DNA of 64,000 nt, from NCBI GenBank assembly GCA_019634915.1, contig JAHCAN010000006.1:1-64000 (forward strand), written 5' to 3'. The notes below the pieces were generated by a model that did not search any database, had not been told where the DNA came from, and was given only the letters and a program-made list of their open reading frames with translations. The stretch is from Steroidobacteraceae bacterium (GTDB lineage: Bacteria > Pseudomonadota > Gammaproteobacteria > Steroidobacterales > Steroidobacteraceae). The translations under genes and the position numbers were made by a program. Below are positions 41,186-49,657 of the stretch, one piece after another (positions within the stretch are counted from its first letter, which is position 1; each line of letters opens with the position of its first letter).

Positions 41186-41620
41186 ATGCCCCGGCCCGAA
41201 GAAACCCTCGGCTTCCTGCTCGGTGACGCGGTGCGGCTGATGCGTGCCGACTTCAACCGGCGCGTCGGCCAGCACGGCATCACGCTCGCCCAGGCGCGCA
41301 CGCTGCGCTACCTCGCGCTGCGACCCGGACTGCGGCAGGTGGAGCTCGCGGCGATGCTCGAGATCGCACCGATGACGCTCGTGCGCCTGCTCGACCAGCT
41401 GGCGCGCGCCGGCCACATCGAGCGCCGGCGCGATCCGGAGGACCGCCGGGCCTTCCGGCTGTACGCGACGCCGGCGGCCAGGCCGATGCTCGCCGTGATC
41501 GCGCGAACCGTCGGCGAGGTGCGTGGCGTCGCGCTGCGCGGGCTGAGCGGCCCCGAGCGCCGCACGCTCGTGCGCGCGCTGCAGGTGATCAAGCACAATC
41601 TCGCGGCGGCGGCCCCGTGA
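41186..41620 (+). CDS. MarR-family transcriptional regulator
   Basis: A 144-residue winged-helix protein. ITLAQARTLRYLALRPGLRQVELAAMLEIAPMTLVRLLDQLARAGHIERRRDPEDRRAFRLYAT carries the recognition helix and the DxRx6 wing of MarR proteins. The C-terminal helices for dimerisation follow. It overlaps the EmrA-like gene (GTGA) and is therefore likely the repressor of this efflux operon, responding to a substrate of the pump. Confidence 0.92.
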   Translation: MPRPEETLGFLLGDAVRLMRADFNRRVGQHGITLAQARTLRYLALRPGLRQVELAAMLEIAPMTLVRLLDQLARAGHIERRRDPEDRRAFRLYATPAARPMLAVIARTVGEVRGVALRGLSGPERRTLVRALQVIKHNLAAAAP

Positions 41621-42615
41621 GGCGCTGGCTGCGACCGCTGCTGCTCGGCGGCGTGCCGCTCGCGATCGTCGCGGTCGCGGCGGTGCTGTGGCTGGCCGGC
41701 GGCCGCTACGTCGACACCAACGATGCGTACGTCAAGGCCGACAAGGCGCCGGTCAGCGTCGAGGTGGCCGGCACCGTGCGCACTGTGCTGGTCCGAGAGA
41801 ACCAGGCGGTCACCGCCGGCGAGCCGCTTCTCACGCTCGACAAGGCGCCGTTCGAGGTCGCGCTCGCGAAGGCCACCGCCCAGCTGGCGCGCGCGCGCAC
41901 CGACATCGCCGCGCTCGAGGCGAGCTACCGCGAGCAGCAGGCGCAGATCGCGCTGTCGAAGACGCGCACGGCGTTCGCCGAGAAGGAGTACCGGCGCCAG
42001 GCCGATCTCGCCGCGAAGGGCTACATCTCCGCCGTCAACCTCGACAAGGCGCAGGAGGAGGTGGACCTCGACCGCCAGCAGACCACCGCGCTCGAGCAAG
42101 ACCTCGCGCGCATTGCCGCCGCACTCGGCGGCAGCGCCGATCTGCCGGTCGAACAGCACGCCGAGTATCTCGCCGCCGCCGCGGCTCTCGCCGAGGCGAA
42201 GCTCGACCTCGAGCGCACGACCGTCTACGCGCCTTTCGACGGCGTCGTCTCGAAGCTGCCGAAGGCCGGCACCTGGCTCGCGCCCGGCACGGCCGCGCTC
42301 GCGCTGGTCGGCGGCCCGCCGCCGTGGGTCGAGGCGAACTTCACCGAGAAGGACCTGGCGCACGTGCACCCGGGCCAGCCGGTCGAACTCGAGTTCGACA
42401 TCTATCCCGGCCAGCGCTGGCGAGGCATCGTCGACAGCATCAGCCCGGCGACCGGCGCCGAGTTCTCGGTGATCCCGCCGCAGAACGCGACCGGCAACTG
42501 GATCAAGATCACGCAGCGCATCCCGGTGCGCATCGAGCTCGTGCCGGATGCCGACGCGCCGGTGCTGCGTGCGGGGCTGTCGGCCTGGGCGAGGATCGAC
42601 ACGGGCCGCCGATGA
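41617..42615 (+). CDS. EmrA/HlyD-type membrane fusion protein
   Basis: A 332-residue periplasmic adaptor with one N-terminal helix (LLLGGVPLAIVAVAAVLWLAGG). It has the lipoyl half-motif VSVEVAGTVRTVLVRENQAVTAGEPLLTLD, a coiled-coil hairpin (about 80-190), then TTVYAPFDGVVSKLPKAGTWLAPG and a beta-barrel with GQPVELEFDIYPGQRWRG. It connects the EmrB-like pump to an outer-membrane channel not encoded here. The start is a GTG overlapping marR. Confidence 0.92.
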   Translation: MRRWLRPLLLGGVPLAIVAVAAVLWLAGGRYVDTNDAYVKADKAPVSVEVAGTVRTVLVRENQAVTAGEPLLTLDKAPFEVALAKATAQLARARTDIAALEASYREQQAQIALSKTRTAFAEKEYRRQADLAAKGYISAVNLDKAQEEVDLDRQQTTALEQDLARIAAALGGSADLPVEQHAEYLAAAAALAEAKLDLERTTVYAPFDGVVSKLPKAGTWLAPGTAALALVGGPPPWVEANFTEKDLAHVHPGQPVELEFDIYPGQRWRGIVDSISPATGAEFSVIPPQNATGNWIKITQRIPVRIELVPDADAPVLRAGLSAWARIDTGRR

Positions 42616-44132
42616 CCCGTCCCGTCCACCGCCTGTGGATCACCGCGTCGATCATGGTCGCGACCGTGATGCAGGCGATCGACATGACGATCGCGAACGT
42701 CGCGCTGCCGCACATGCAGGGCGCGCTGTCCGCCTCGCTCGAGCAGATCGCCTGGGTACTCACCTCATACATCGTCGCGGCAGCGATCTTCATGCCGCTC
42801 ACGGGCTTCCTCGCCGAGCGCTTCGGCCGCAAGCGGGTCTTCACGACCGCGATCGTCGGCTTCACGATCGCCTCGATCCTGTGCGGCGCGGCGCAGTCAC
42901 TCGGCGAGATCGTCGCCGCGCGGCTGCTGCAGGGCATGTTCGGCGCGGCGCTGGTGCCGCTGTCGCAGGCGATCATGCTCGACACCTGGCCGCGCGAGCG
43001 CCATGCATCGGCGATGGCCTGGTGGGGCGTCGGCGTGATGGTCGGGCCGATCCTCGGGCCGACGGCAGGCGGCTTCATCACCGAGTACTACAGCTGGCGC
43101 TGGGCGTTCTACATCAACGTGCCGATCGGCATCATCGCCTGGCTCGGCGTCACCGCCTTCCTGCCCGAGACCACGCCGCAGCGCGACCGCCGCTTCGATC
43201 TGTTCGGCTTCGGTCTGCTCGGCATCGGCATCGGTGCACTGCAGCTGTGCCTCGACCGCGGCGAGACGCTCGACTGGTTTGCATCGCCGGAGATCGTCAT
43301 CGAGGCACTGCTCGCCGGCATCTGTCTCTACATGTTCATCGTGCACATGCTGACGCACCGCGCGCCGTTCCTCGAGCCGAGGCTGTTCCGCGACCGCAAT
43401 TTCGCTGCCGGCACGGCGTTCGCGTTCGGCATCGGCATGATCCTGCTCACGACGATCACGCTGCTGCCGCCGTTCCTGCAGACGCTGCTCGGCTATCCGG
43501 TCAGCGACGTCGGCGTGCTGCTCGCCTCGCGCGGCGTCGGCACGATGCTCGCGATGCTGACCGTCGGGCGGATCGGCAACCGCATCGCGCCGCTGCGGCT
43601 GATCTTCCCGGGCATGCTGCTCACCTGCGCCTCGCTCTGGTGGATGGGCCTGTTCAGCCTCGACACGACACCGATGATGGTCATCGGTTCGGGTTTCGTG
43701 CAGGGGCTCGGCATCGGCTTCATCTTCGTGCCGCTCACCACGCTCAGCTTCTCGACGCTGGATCCGCGCCTGCGCAACGAGGGCGCGGCGCTCTTCACGC
43801 TGACGCGCAACATCGGCAGCAGCGTCGGCGTATCGATCGTCGCGAGCATGCTCGCGCGCAACACGCAGGCGAATCACGCCGCGTTCGCGCAATACGCCTC
43901 GCCATTCAACCCTGCGACGCAGCTGCCGGGCTATCCGGCCGAGTGGAGCCTGCAGGCGGGCGCATCGGTGGCCGCGCTCGAGCACGAGATCACGCGCCAA
44001 GCCACGCTGCTCGCCTACCTGCAGGATTTCCGGCTGATGCTCTGGCTATCGGTGCTGAGCCTGCCGCTGCTGCTGGTGTTCCGCGCGCGCAGCGCACGCG
44101 CGCGCGAGGACTCACCGCTGCTGGTCGAGTGA
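42612..44132 (+). CDS. DHA2-family MFS efflux transporter, EmrB type
   Basis: A 506-residue 14-helix transporter. Motifs: LDxT-like AIDMTIANVALPHM in helix 1, GFLAERFGRKRVF (motif A), RLLQGMFGAALVPLSQAI (motif B) and GPILGPTAGGFITEYYSWRWAFYINVPIG (motif C and D2). It is the pump of the MarR-EmrA-EmrB operon. The ATG overlaps the emrA stop. Its 3' end overlaps the convergent DUF3187 gene by 21 bases, so the two transcripts can interfere. Confidence 0.93.
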   Translation: MTRPVHRLWITASIMVATVMQAIDMTIANVALPHMQGALSASLEQIAWVLTSYIVAAAIFMPLTGFLAERFGRKRVFTTAIVGFTIASILCGAAQSLGEIVAARLLQGMFGAALVPLSQAIMLDTWPRERHASAMAWWGVGVMVGPILGPTAGGFITEYYSWRWAFYINVPIGIIAWLGVTAFLPETTPQRDRRFDLFGFGLLGIGIGALQLCLDRGETLDWFASPEIVIEALLAGICLYMFIVHMLTHRAPFLEPRLFRDRNFAAGTAFAFGIGMILLTTITLLPPFLQTLLGYPVSDVGVLLASRGVGTMLAMLTVGRIGNRIAPLRLIFPGMLLTCASLWWMGLFSLDTTPMMVIGSGFVQGLGIGFIFVPLTTLSFSTLDPRLRNEGAALFTLTRNIGSSVGVSIVASMLARNTQANHAAFAQYASPFNPATQLPGYPAEWSLQAGASVAALEHEITRQATLLAYLQDFRLMLWLSVLSLPLLLVFRARSARAREDSPLLVE

Positions 44133-45230
44133 CGCTGCGGCGGGCGGCTCCGCCGGCAGCAGCGCCCAGCCGATCTGGAAGCCGATGTCGGGCGTGTTGT
44201 TCAGGTTCTGCAGGTTCTCGGTGATCGCGAACGTGAACATGTGCCGGCCGCGCCGCTGGCGCAGGCCGCCGCTCAGCTGGAACTTGGTCGCGAGCAGCTC
44301 GCGCAGGTCCGTGTCCGCGTGCGAGTACGGGCTCGTGCTCGCGTATCCCTGCAGGATCACGGTGGTGCGCGCCGTCAGGCGCCGCTCGTAGCCGAGCACG
44401 AGCGTCGGCACGATCTGGCTGCCGGAGCGCACCAGGCCGCCGGTGCCGGCGTAGTACACGGCCGCCGCGTTGATGTAGAAGGCCTGCCACGCGCCGAGAC
44501 GCTGCAGCGTGCCCTGCGCGCCGACGTCGGCGCGCCCGGTCGAGAGCAGCATGCGGCGGCCGGAGAGCGGCAGCTTGACCGCGCCTTCGAGCACGAGGCT
44601 CCACGGCTCGCGCAGCGCAACGCCGGTGTAGCGCAGGCCGAGCGTCGGGTCGAGCAGCCCGCCGCGGGTCGGCGCCTCGAGCTGCGTGCTCTGCATCGAC
44701 TTCAGGTCGAGGATGATGTTGACGTCGTTGCGCGCCACGGCCTTGCGGCCGAAGGTGCTGAAGCCGAAGGTCTCGTGGAAACGCTCGATCCCGCTGTCGA
44801 GCAGGCCGCCGCCATAGTGCGCACCGCTGACGATCGCGTACGCGCTCAGGTGCTCCGTCAGCTGGCGGCGCACCGTGATGTCGAGCTGCGCAAGCTCCAT
44901 GTCGACCAGGTAATTCTCACCGGGCAGGGCACGGATCGCCGCGACTTCCGCCGGACCGAGCTCGCGGCGCCCGGGCAGCGCCGTCAGATAGGCCTCGACG
45001 TTCGGACTCAGCGCCCAGGTGTTCTGGTAGGCGAGCTCGGCGGCGATCGCCCATTCGCCGGGGGCGAGATCGCGCGCATAGGTCGGGCGCATATCGAGAC
45101 GCAGATAGCCGAACGGCGACAGGTCGCGCGCGCGCAGCGGCCCGAAGAACTGCGCCGTCTGCGCGCACGCCGCCGCGGTGGCGGCGCTCGCCACGATCCA
45201 GGCCAACCAGCGGAAAACCCGACGCATCAT
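44112..45230 (-). CDS. DUF3187 family protein, probable outer-membrane beta-barrel
   Basis: A 372-residue protein with signal peptide (MMRRVFRWLAWIVASAATAAACA). FFGPLRARDLSPFGYLRLDMRP, LSPNVEAYLTALPGRRELGP and GENYLVDMELAQLDITVRR match what I know of DUF3187 proteins. Alternating strands (LVLEGAVKLPLSG, VPTLVLGYERRLTARTTVILQGYASTSPY) and the final FQIGWALL suggest an outer-membrane barrel. Function unknown. AGG seven bases upstream supports the ATG at 45230. Confidence 0.8.
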   Translation of the reverse strand: MMRRVFRWLAWIVASAATAAACAQTAQFFGPLRARDLSPFGYLRLDMRPTYARDLAPGEWAIAAELAYQNTWALSPNVEAYLTALPGRRELGPAEVAAIRALPGENYLVDMELAQLDITVRRQLTEHLSAYAIVSGAHYGGGLLDSGIERFHETFGFSTFGRKAVARNDVNIILDLKSMQSTQLEAPTRGGLLDPTLGLRYTGVALREPWSLVLEGAVKLPLSGRRMLLSTGRADVGAQGTLQRLGAWQAFYINAAAVYYAGTGGLVRSGSQIVPTLVLGYERRLTARTTVILQGYASTSPYSHADTDLRELLATKFQLSGGLRQRRGRHMFTFAITENLQNLNNTPDIGFQIGWALLPAEPPAAASLDQQR

Positions 45231-45285
45231 CAGCCAACCTCGATGCCCCATGCGGGGTCTCAGCGCTATAGTAGGCCAGTATCGA

Positions 45286-45299
45286 TCCACTGCAGTGGA
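45286..45299. repeat. 14-bp perfect palindrome before the lipoprotein gene
   Basis: TCCACTGCAGTGGA lies 14 bases upstream of the ATG at 45313 and 14 bases downstream of a -10-like TATAGT (45267-45272). It may be an operator or a small 5'-UTR hairpin. No known regulator can be named. Confidence 0.35.
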
Positions 45300-45312
45300 C
45301 ACGGGGGTCTCC

Positions 45313-46167
45313 ATGGACGTGGAAACGACCACTCGGCCGGGCGCATCCGCGCGCCTCGCAACGTTCGCCTGTCTCATGGCGCTCGCAGCATGCACGACGC
45401 TGCCAGGCAGCGCGGCGCCGCCGGGCCCTGCGCTGCGCGCGCACGCCTGGCCGGTGCCCGAATGCCCGTCGGATCGCTCACCCGCGGCGGGTGTGTTGCC
45501 CGCACCGGTGATCGGCACGGCCGTCGACATGCTGCTCGATCGCATCGCCGGCGCGCTCGGGGCCGCGGCGGCGGCCGACCGTGACGGCCGCGCCTACTCC
45601 GGCACCGATGCCGGTTACCTTTACTTCGGTCGCGACACCGGCGGAGCGGCCCCGGTCGCGGTGCTCGCCGGTTGCGTCATCATCGCGGTGGCGGGCGACG
45701 ATGAGCCCGCACGGGCGCCGCTCACGCCGGCCGCGAAGCCCGCGCTGCTCGCCGAACTGCGGCTCGAACCCTCGCGCGACGGTGCGGCGATCCGGCCGCG
45801 GGTCGTCGCACTGTACTATCCGCAAGCCTTGCAGCGGCGCGCGCACGCGAGCCGCGATCTCGCGTTCACGCTGCAGCTGCGCCTGCCCGAGCAGTCGAAG
45901 GGCGCCAACCTCTTCGTGCTGCTGCGCGGCCTCGAGCCGGGTCGCGCCGACTACGACGCCACCGCACTCGGCGCGTACCAGACCCTGTGGACCGTGGCGC
46001 CCGCTTATTCCGGGCGCAAGCTCACCGCCGATGACCTCGGCGCGGGCATCGGCGCGATCAACATCCACACCGAGGTGCGCGAGACCGGCAACACCAACGC
46101 GTTCCTGCAGGCGCTCGCGGCAAGCTTCGCCGATACCCGCTCCGGCTACGCAAAGGCGTTACAGTAA
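45313..46167 (+). CDS. Probable lipoprotein of unknown function
   Basis: A 284-residue protein with an N-terminal signal ending LMALAAC, a good lipobox with Cys at about residue 30. The mature part has no family I recognise. Notable stretches are VIGTAVDMLLDRIAGALGAAAAADRDGRAYSG, LRLPEQSKGANLFVLLRGLEPG and TEVRETGNTNAFLQALAASF near the end. It is divergent from the DUF3187 gene across 82 bases and precedes the gamma-glutamyltransferase gene by 34 bases. Confidence 0.7.
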   Translation: MDVETTTRPGASARLATFACLMALAACTTLPGSAAPPGPALRAHAWPVPECPSDRSPAAGVLPAPVIGTAVDMLLDRIAGALGAAAAADRDGRAYSGTDAGYLYFGRDTGGAAPVAVLAGCVIIAVAGDDEPARAPLTPAAKPALLAELRLEPSRDGAAIRPRVVALYYPQALQRRAHASRDLAFTLQLRLPEQSKGANLFVLLRGLEPGRADYDATALGAYQTLWTVAPAYSGRKLTADDLGAGIGAINIHTEVRETGNTNAFLQALAASFADTRSGYAKALQ

Positions 46168-46201
46168 CGCCCCACCGCCGGGGAAACGCCGAGGAGCCAC
46201 C

Positions 46202-48061
46202 ATGCACCGACCTGCCCTGCCCTGTCTCGCGTTTGCCCTGACGCTGCTCGTCGCCACGGCAGCTGCCGAAGCCCGCACCGCCAAGCCGCCGCTGCACGGC
46301 CAGGACTGGGTCGCGATCACCGGCAAGCCGCTCGCTGCGACGGCCGGCGCGAAGATCTTCGAGCGCGGCGGCAACGCCGTCGACGCCGCCTGCGCGATGA
46401 TCGCGGCGACCTCGACGATGTGGGACGTGCTGTCCTGGGGCGGAGAGACGCAGGCACTGATCTACAACCCGCATACCGGCAAGGTGATCGGCGTGAATGC
46501 GCTCGGCGTGGCGCCAACCGGCGCGAGCGCGGAGTTCTTCAAGGCACAGGGCATGAAGTATCCGCCGGAGTACGGCCCGCTCGCCGCGGTCACGCCCGGC
46601 ACGCCGGGCGGCATCATGGTGATGCTCGCCGAGTACGGCACGCTGAGCCTCGCCGAAGTGCTCGCGCCGGCGATCCGGCTCGCCGACGGCTACCCGATCG
46701 AGGCCTCGACGGCCGATCGCATCGAGGCCGAGAAGGCACGGCTGAAGCAGTGGCCGGACTCGAAGCGCATCATGCTGCCGCACGCCGGCGAGGCGCGTGA
46801 AGCGCCGCACGCAGGCGAGATCTTCCGCCAGCCCGAGCTCGCCGCGACGCTGCGCAAGCTCGTCGCCGCCGAACGCGCCGCACTCGATGCCGGACAGGAC
46901 CGCAAGAGCGCGATCCTCGCCGCCTACGAGCGCTTCTACCGCGGCGACATCGCGGCCGACCTCGTCGCGGCCACGCGCGCCGCCGGCGGCCTGTTCACGC
47001 TCGAGGACCTCGCGAACTGGCGCGTCGAGCTCGAGGAGCCGGTGCACGTCAACTACAAGGGCATCGACGTCTACAAGCTCACGACCTGGGTGCAGGGCCC
47101 GGCGATGCTGCAGACCCTCAACATCCTCGAGAACTTCGACCTCAAGGGCATGGGCTACAACAGCGCGCGCTACATCCACACGCTCTACCAGGCGATGAGC
47201 CTCGCGTTCGCGGATCGCGACTTCTACTACGGCGACCCGTACTTCCCGCCCGCCGAGCCGATCCGCGGCCTGCTGTCGAAAGACTACGCGCGCGAGCGCG
47301 CGAAGCTGATCCGCGCCGACCGCAACGATCCGGACATCCGGCCCGGCGACCCGTATCCATTCCAGGGCGAGCGCAATCCGTATGCCAGGGCGCTCGGCAA
47401 GTGGCATACCGTGCCGTCCGGCACGGTCTCGGCGCCGCCGACCGCCGCGCGGCTCGAAGCGCTCGCGAGCCAGTTCACGCGCGGAACCACGTCAGTGATC
47501 GCGGCCGACAAGGCCGGCTGGGTCGTGTCGGTGACCCCGAGCGGCGGCTGGGTGCCTGCGGTGATCGCCGGCCATACCGGGATCGGCCTCTCGCAGCGCA
47601 TGCAGAGCTTCGTGCTCGACGCCGACGAGAACCCGTTCAACGTCGTCGAGCCCGGCAAGCGGCCGCGCGCGACGCTGACACCGAGCCTCGCGATGAAGGA
47701 CGGCAAACCGCTGATGGCCTTCGCGGTGCAGGGCGGCGATTCCCAGGACCAGAACCTGCTGCAGTTCTTCCTGGACATGGTCGAGTTCGGCATGACCGTG
47801 CAGGAGGCAACCGAGGCGGCGAACATCAACAGCTACCAGATGCGCGCCTCGTTCGGCGGCCACGAATCACAGCCCGGCCGGCTGCTGCTCTCGACTGCCA
47901 CGCCGCCGTGGGTGCGTGATGAGCTCAAGCGCATGGGCTATACGTTCGAGTACGCCGAGCGCACCTCCGGCCCGATCAACGCGGTCTGGCTCGATCGCGA
48001 GCACGGCACGCTGTGGGGCGGCTCGAGCCACCACGGCGAGGACTACGGCATCGCGTGGTAA
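46202..48061 (+). CDS. Gamma-glutamyltransferase family protein (Ntn hydrolase)
   Basis: A 619-residue secreted protein with signal peptide ending near ATAAAEA. It belongs to the GGT family: ERGGNAVDAACAMIAA, PGTPGGIMVML and ALNILENFDLKGMGY-like TLNILENFDL. The autocleavage/nucleophile region is FTRGTTSVIAADKAG, with Thr429 as the likely nucleophile, followed by RATLTPSLAMKDGKP. The classical GGT arginine loop is not clearly seen, so the substrate may be a gamma-glutamyl compound or an acylated amine or lactam. It should be processed into two chains in the periplasm. Confidence 0.88.
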   Translation: MHRPALPCLAFALTLLVATAAAEARTAKPPLHGQDWVAITGKPLAATAGAKIFERGGNAVDAACAMIAATSTMWDVLSWGGETQALIYNPHTGKVIGVNALGVAPTGASAEFFKAQGMKYPPEYGPLAAVTPGTPGGIMVMLAEYGTLSLAEVLAPAIRLADGYPIEASTADRIEAEKARLKQWPDSKRIMLPHAGEAREAPHAGEIFRQPELAATLRKLVAAERAALDAGQDRKSAILAAYERFYRGDIAADLVAATRAAGGLFTLEDLANWRVELEEPVHVNYKGIDVYKLTTWVQGPAMLQTLNILENFDLKGMGYNSARYIHTLYQAMSLAFADRDFYYGDPYFPPAEPIRGLLSKDYARERAKLIRADRNDPDIRPGDPYPFQGERNPYARALGKWHTVPSGTVSAPPTAARLEALASQFTRGTTSVIAADKAGWVVSVTPSGGWVPAVIAGHTGIGLSQRMQSFVLDADENPFNVVEPGKRPRATLTPSLAMKDGKPLMAFAVQGGDSQDQNLLQFFLDMVEFGMTVQEATEAANINSYQMRASFGGHESQPGRLLLSTATPPWVRDELKRMGYTFEYAERTSGPINAVWLDREHGTLWGGSSHHGEDYGIAW

Positions 48062-48130
48062 GTCTCCATTGCGGGCCAGGTCCGGTTGATCGAGACTTTC
48101 GGTCACGACGATACCGGACGGGGAATCATC

Positions 48131-49642
48131 ATGCGTGTGTCGAAGCGGCGCTTCGTTCAGGCCCTCGGCGCGGTTGCCGCGACGGCAACGCTTGCATCCG
48201 GAGGCGCGCGCGCGCGCGGGATGCGTCGGCGCTGCGATCTGCTGATCATCGGCGCCGGGACCGCCGGCCTGCCCGCGGCGATCTTCGCGGCGCAGCGCGG
48301 CGCGAGGGTGGTGGTGGTCGACGCCGCGGCGCAGATCGGCGGCACGCTGCTGCTGTCGAGCGGGCAGATGAGCGCCGCCGGCACGCGGCTGCAGCGCGAG
48401 AAGGGCATCGCCGATTCGCCGCAGGAGCACTTCGACGACCTGATGCGCATCAGCCGCGGCACGATCGATCCGGTGATCGCACGGCTGGCCGTCGATCATG
48501 CGGCCCCGACCTTCGACTGGCTGATGGACCAGGGCTACCAGGTGCTGCCGGACTACCCCGTCGACGGGGTTGCGCACGAGCCGTACAGCAAACCGCGCTA
48601 TTACTGGAGTGAGAGGCGCGGCCTCGCGGTGCTCGACGCCATGCGTCCCGCCTTTTCCAGGGCGGTGGCCCGCGGACGGATCGAGCTGCACCTCGAGCAT
48701 CGTGCGGTGGCGCTGCGGCTCGATGCTTCGGGCGCAGCCAGCGGCGTTGTGGTCGAGGACTCCGGCGGGAAACGCAGCGAGCTGCAGGCGCAAAACGTGC
48801 TGATCGCGTCCGGCGGCTATGCGTCGAACGCCGCGCTGTTCGAGAAGCTGAGCGGCGTGCCGAAATTCCTCGATCACTCGTATCCGCTGGCACAGGGCGA
48901 CGGCCTCGCGCTGGCCGAATCCGCCGGCGGCTATGTCCGTGGAGCGGAGAAATATCTCACGAACTTCGGCGTGATCCTCGCCTCCGACGACGTGCCGACC
49001 TCACAGCTCGCCCGTGCGAATTTCTATCCGCAGCGCCGCCAGCCCTGGGAGATCTATGTCAACGCCGAAGCGCAGCGCTTCGTCAGGGAGGACGTGCCGA
49101 GCGTCGATGCGCGCGAACAGGCGCTGCGCTTCCAGCCGGTGATGCGGCACTGGGTCGTCTTCGACCAGTCGGTCGTCGAACAGGCGCCGCCGCTGATCGA
49201 AGACTGGACCACGCAGGACATGCTCGACGCCTTCGAAAGCAGGCTGCCTTGCTTCTACCGCGCCGGTTCGATCGAGGCGCTCGCGCAGGCCGCGGGGCTT
49301 CCCGAACGCGCCCTTGCGGCAACGCTCGAGGCCTACAACTACGGCGTGCACACGGGCAATGATTTTCTCGGGCGCAGGCATCTGCCGTGCAAGCTCGTGA
49401 AGCCCCCGTTCTACGCCATCCGGCACCAGGGCACGTCCATCACCAGCACCGCGGGCGTTGCCGTCAACGAACGCCTGCAGGTCGTGCGGCGCGATGGCTC
49501 CGCGGTGCCCAATCTCTACGCGGCGGGCGAGATCCTCGGCTCGGGCGCGACGCAGGGCCAGGCGTTCTGCGGCGGAATGATGGTGACCCCGGCCATCACT
49601 TTCGGGCGGCTGCTCGGCCAGCAACTCATCCGCTTCAGCTAG
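48131..49642 (+). CDS. Tat-exported FAD-dependent oxidoreductase (fumarate reductase/KstD-like)
   Basis: A 503-residue flavoprotein of the FAD_binding_2 family. The start MRVSKRRFVQALGAVAATATLASGG is a twin-arginine-type signal. The Rossmann motif DLLIIGAGTAGLPAAIFAAQRG is at 37-58, and the C-terminal cap return is PNLYAAGEILGSGATQGQAFCGGMMVTPAITFGR. Relatives include flavocytochrome c fumarate reductases, urocanate reductase and 3-ketosteroid dehydrogenases. No haem motif is present, so electrons must go to a separate partner. Substrate unassigned. It ends 15 bases from the convergent acyl-CoA dehydrogenase gene. Confidence 0.82.
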   Translation: MRVSKRRFVQALGAVAATATLASGGARARGMRRRCDLLIIGAGTAGLPAAIFAAQRGARVVVVDAAAQIGGTLLLSSGQMSAAGTRLQREKGIADSPQEHFDDLMRISRGTIDPVIARLAVDHAAPTFDWLMDQGYQVLPDYPVDGVAHEPYSKPRYYWSERRGLAVLDAMRPAFSRAVARGRIELHLEHRAVALRLDASGAASGVVVEDSGGKRSELQAQNVLIASGGYASNAALFEKLSGVPKFLDHSYPLAQGDGLALAESAGGYVRGAEKYLTNFGVILASDDVPTSQLARANFYPQRRQPWEIYVNAEAQRFVREDVPSVDAREQALRFQPVMRHWVVFDQSVVEQAPPLIEDWTTQDMLDAFESRLPCFYRAGSIEALAQAAGLPERALAATLEAYNYGVHTGNDFLGRRHLPCKLVKPPFYAIRHQGTSITSTAGVAVNERLQVVRRDGSAVPNLYAAGEILGSGATQGQAFCGGMMVTPAITFGRLLGQQLIRFS

Positions 49643-49657
49643 CGGGACAGTACCAGC

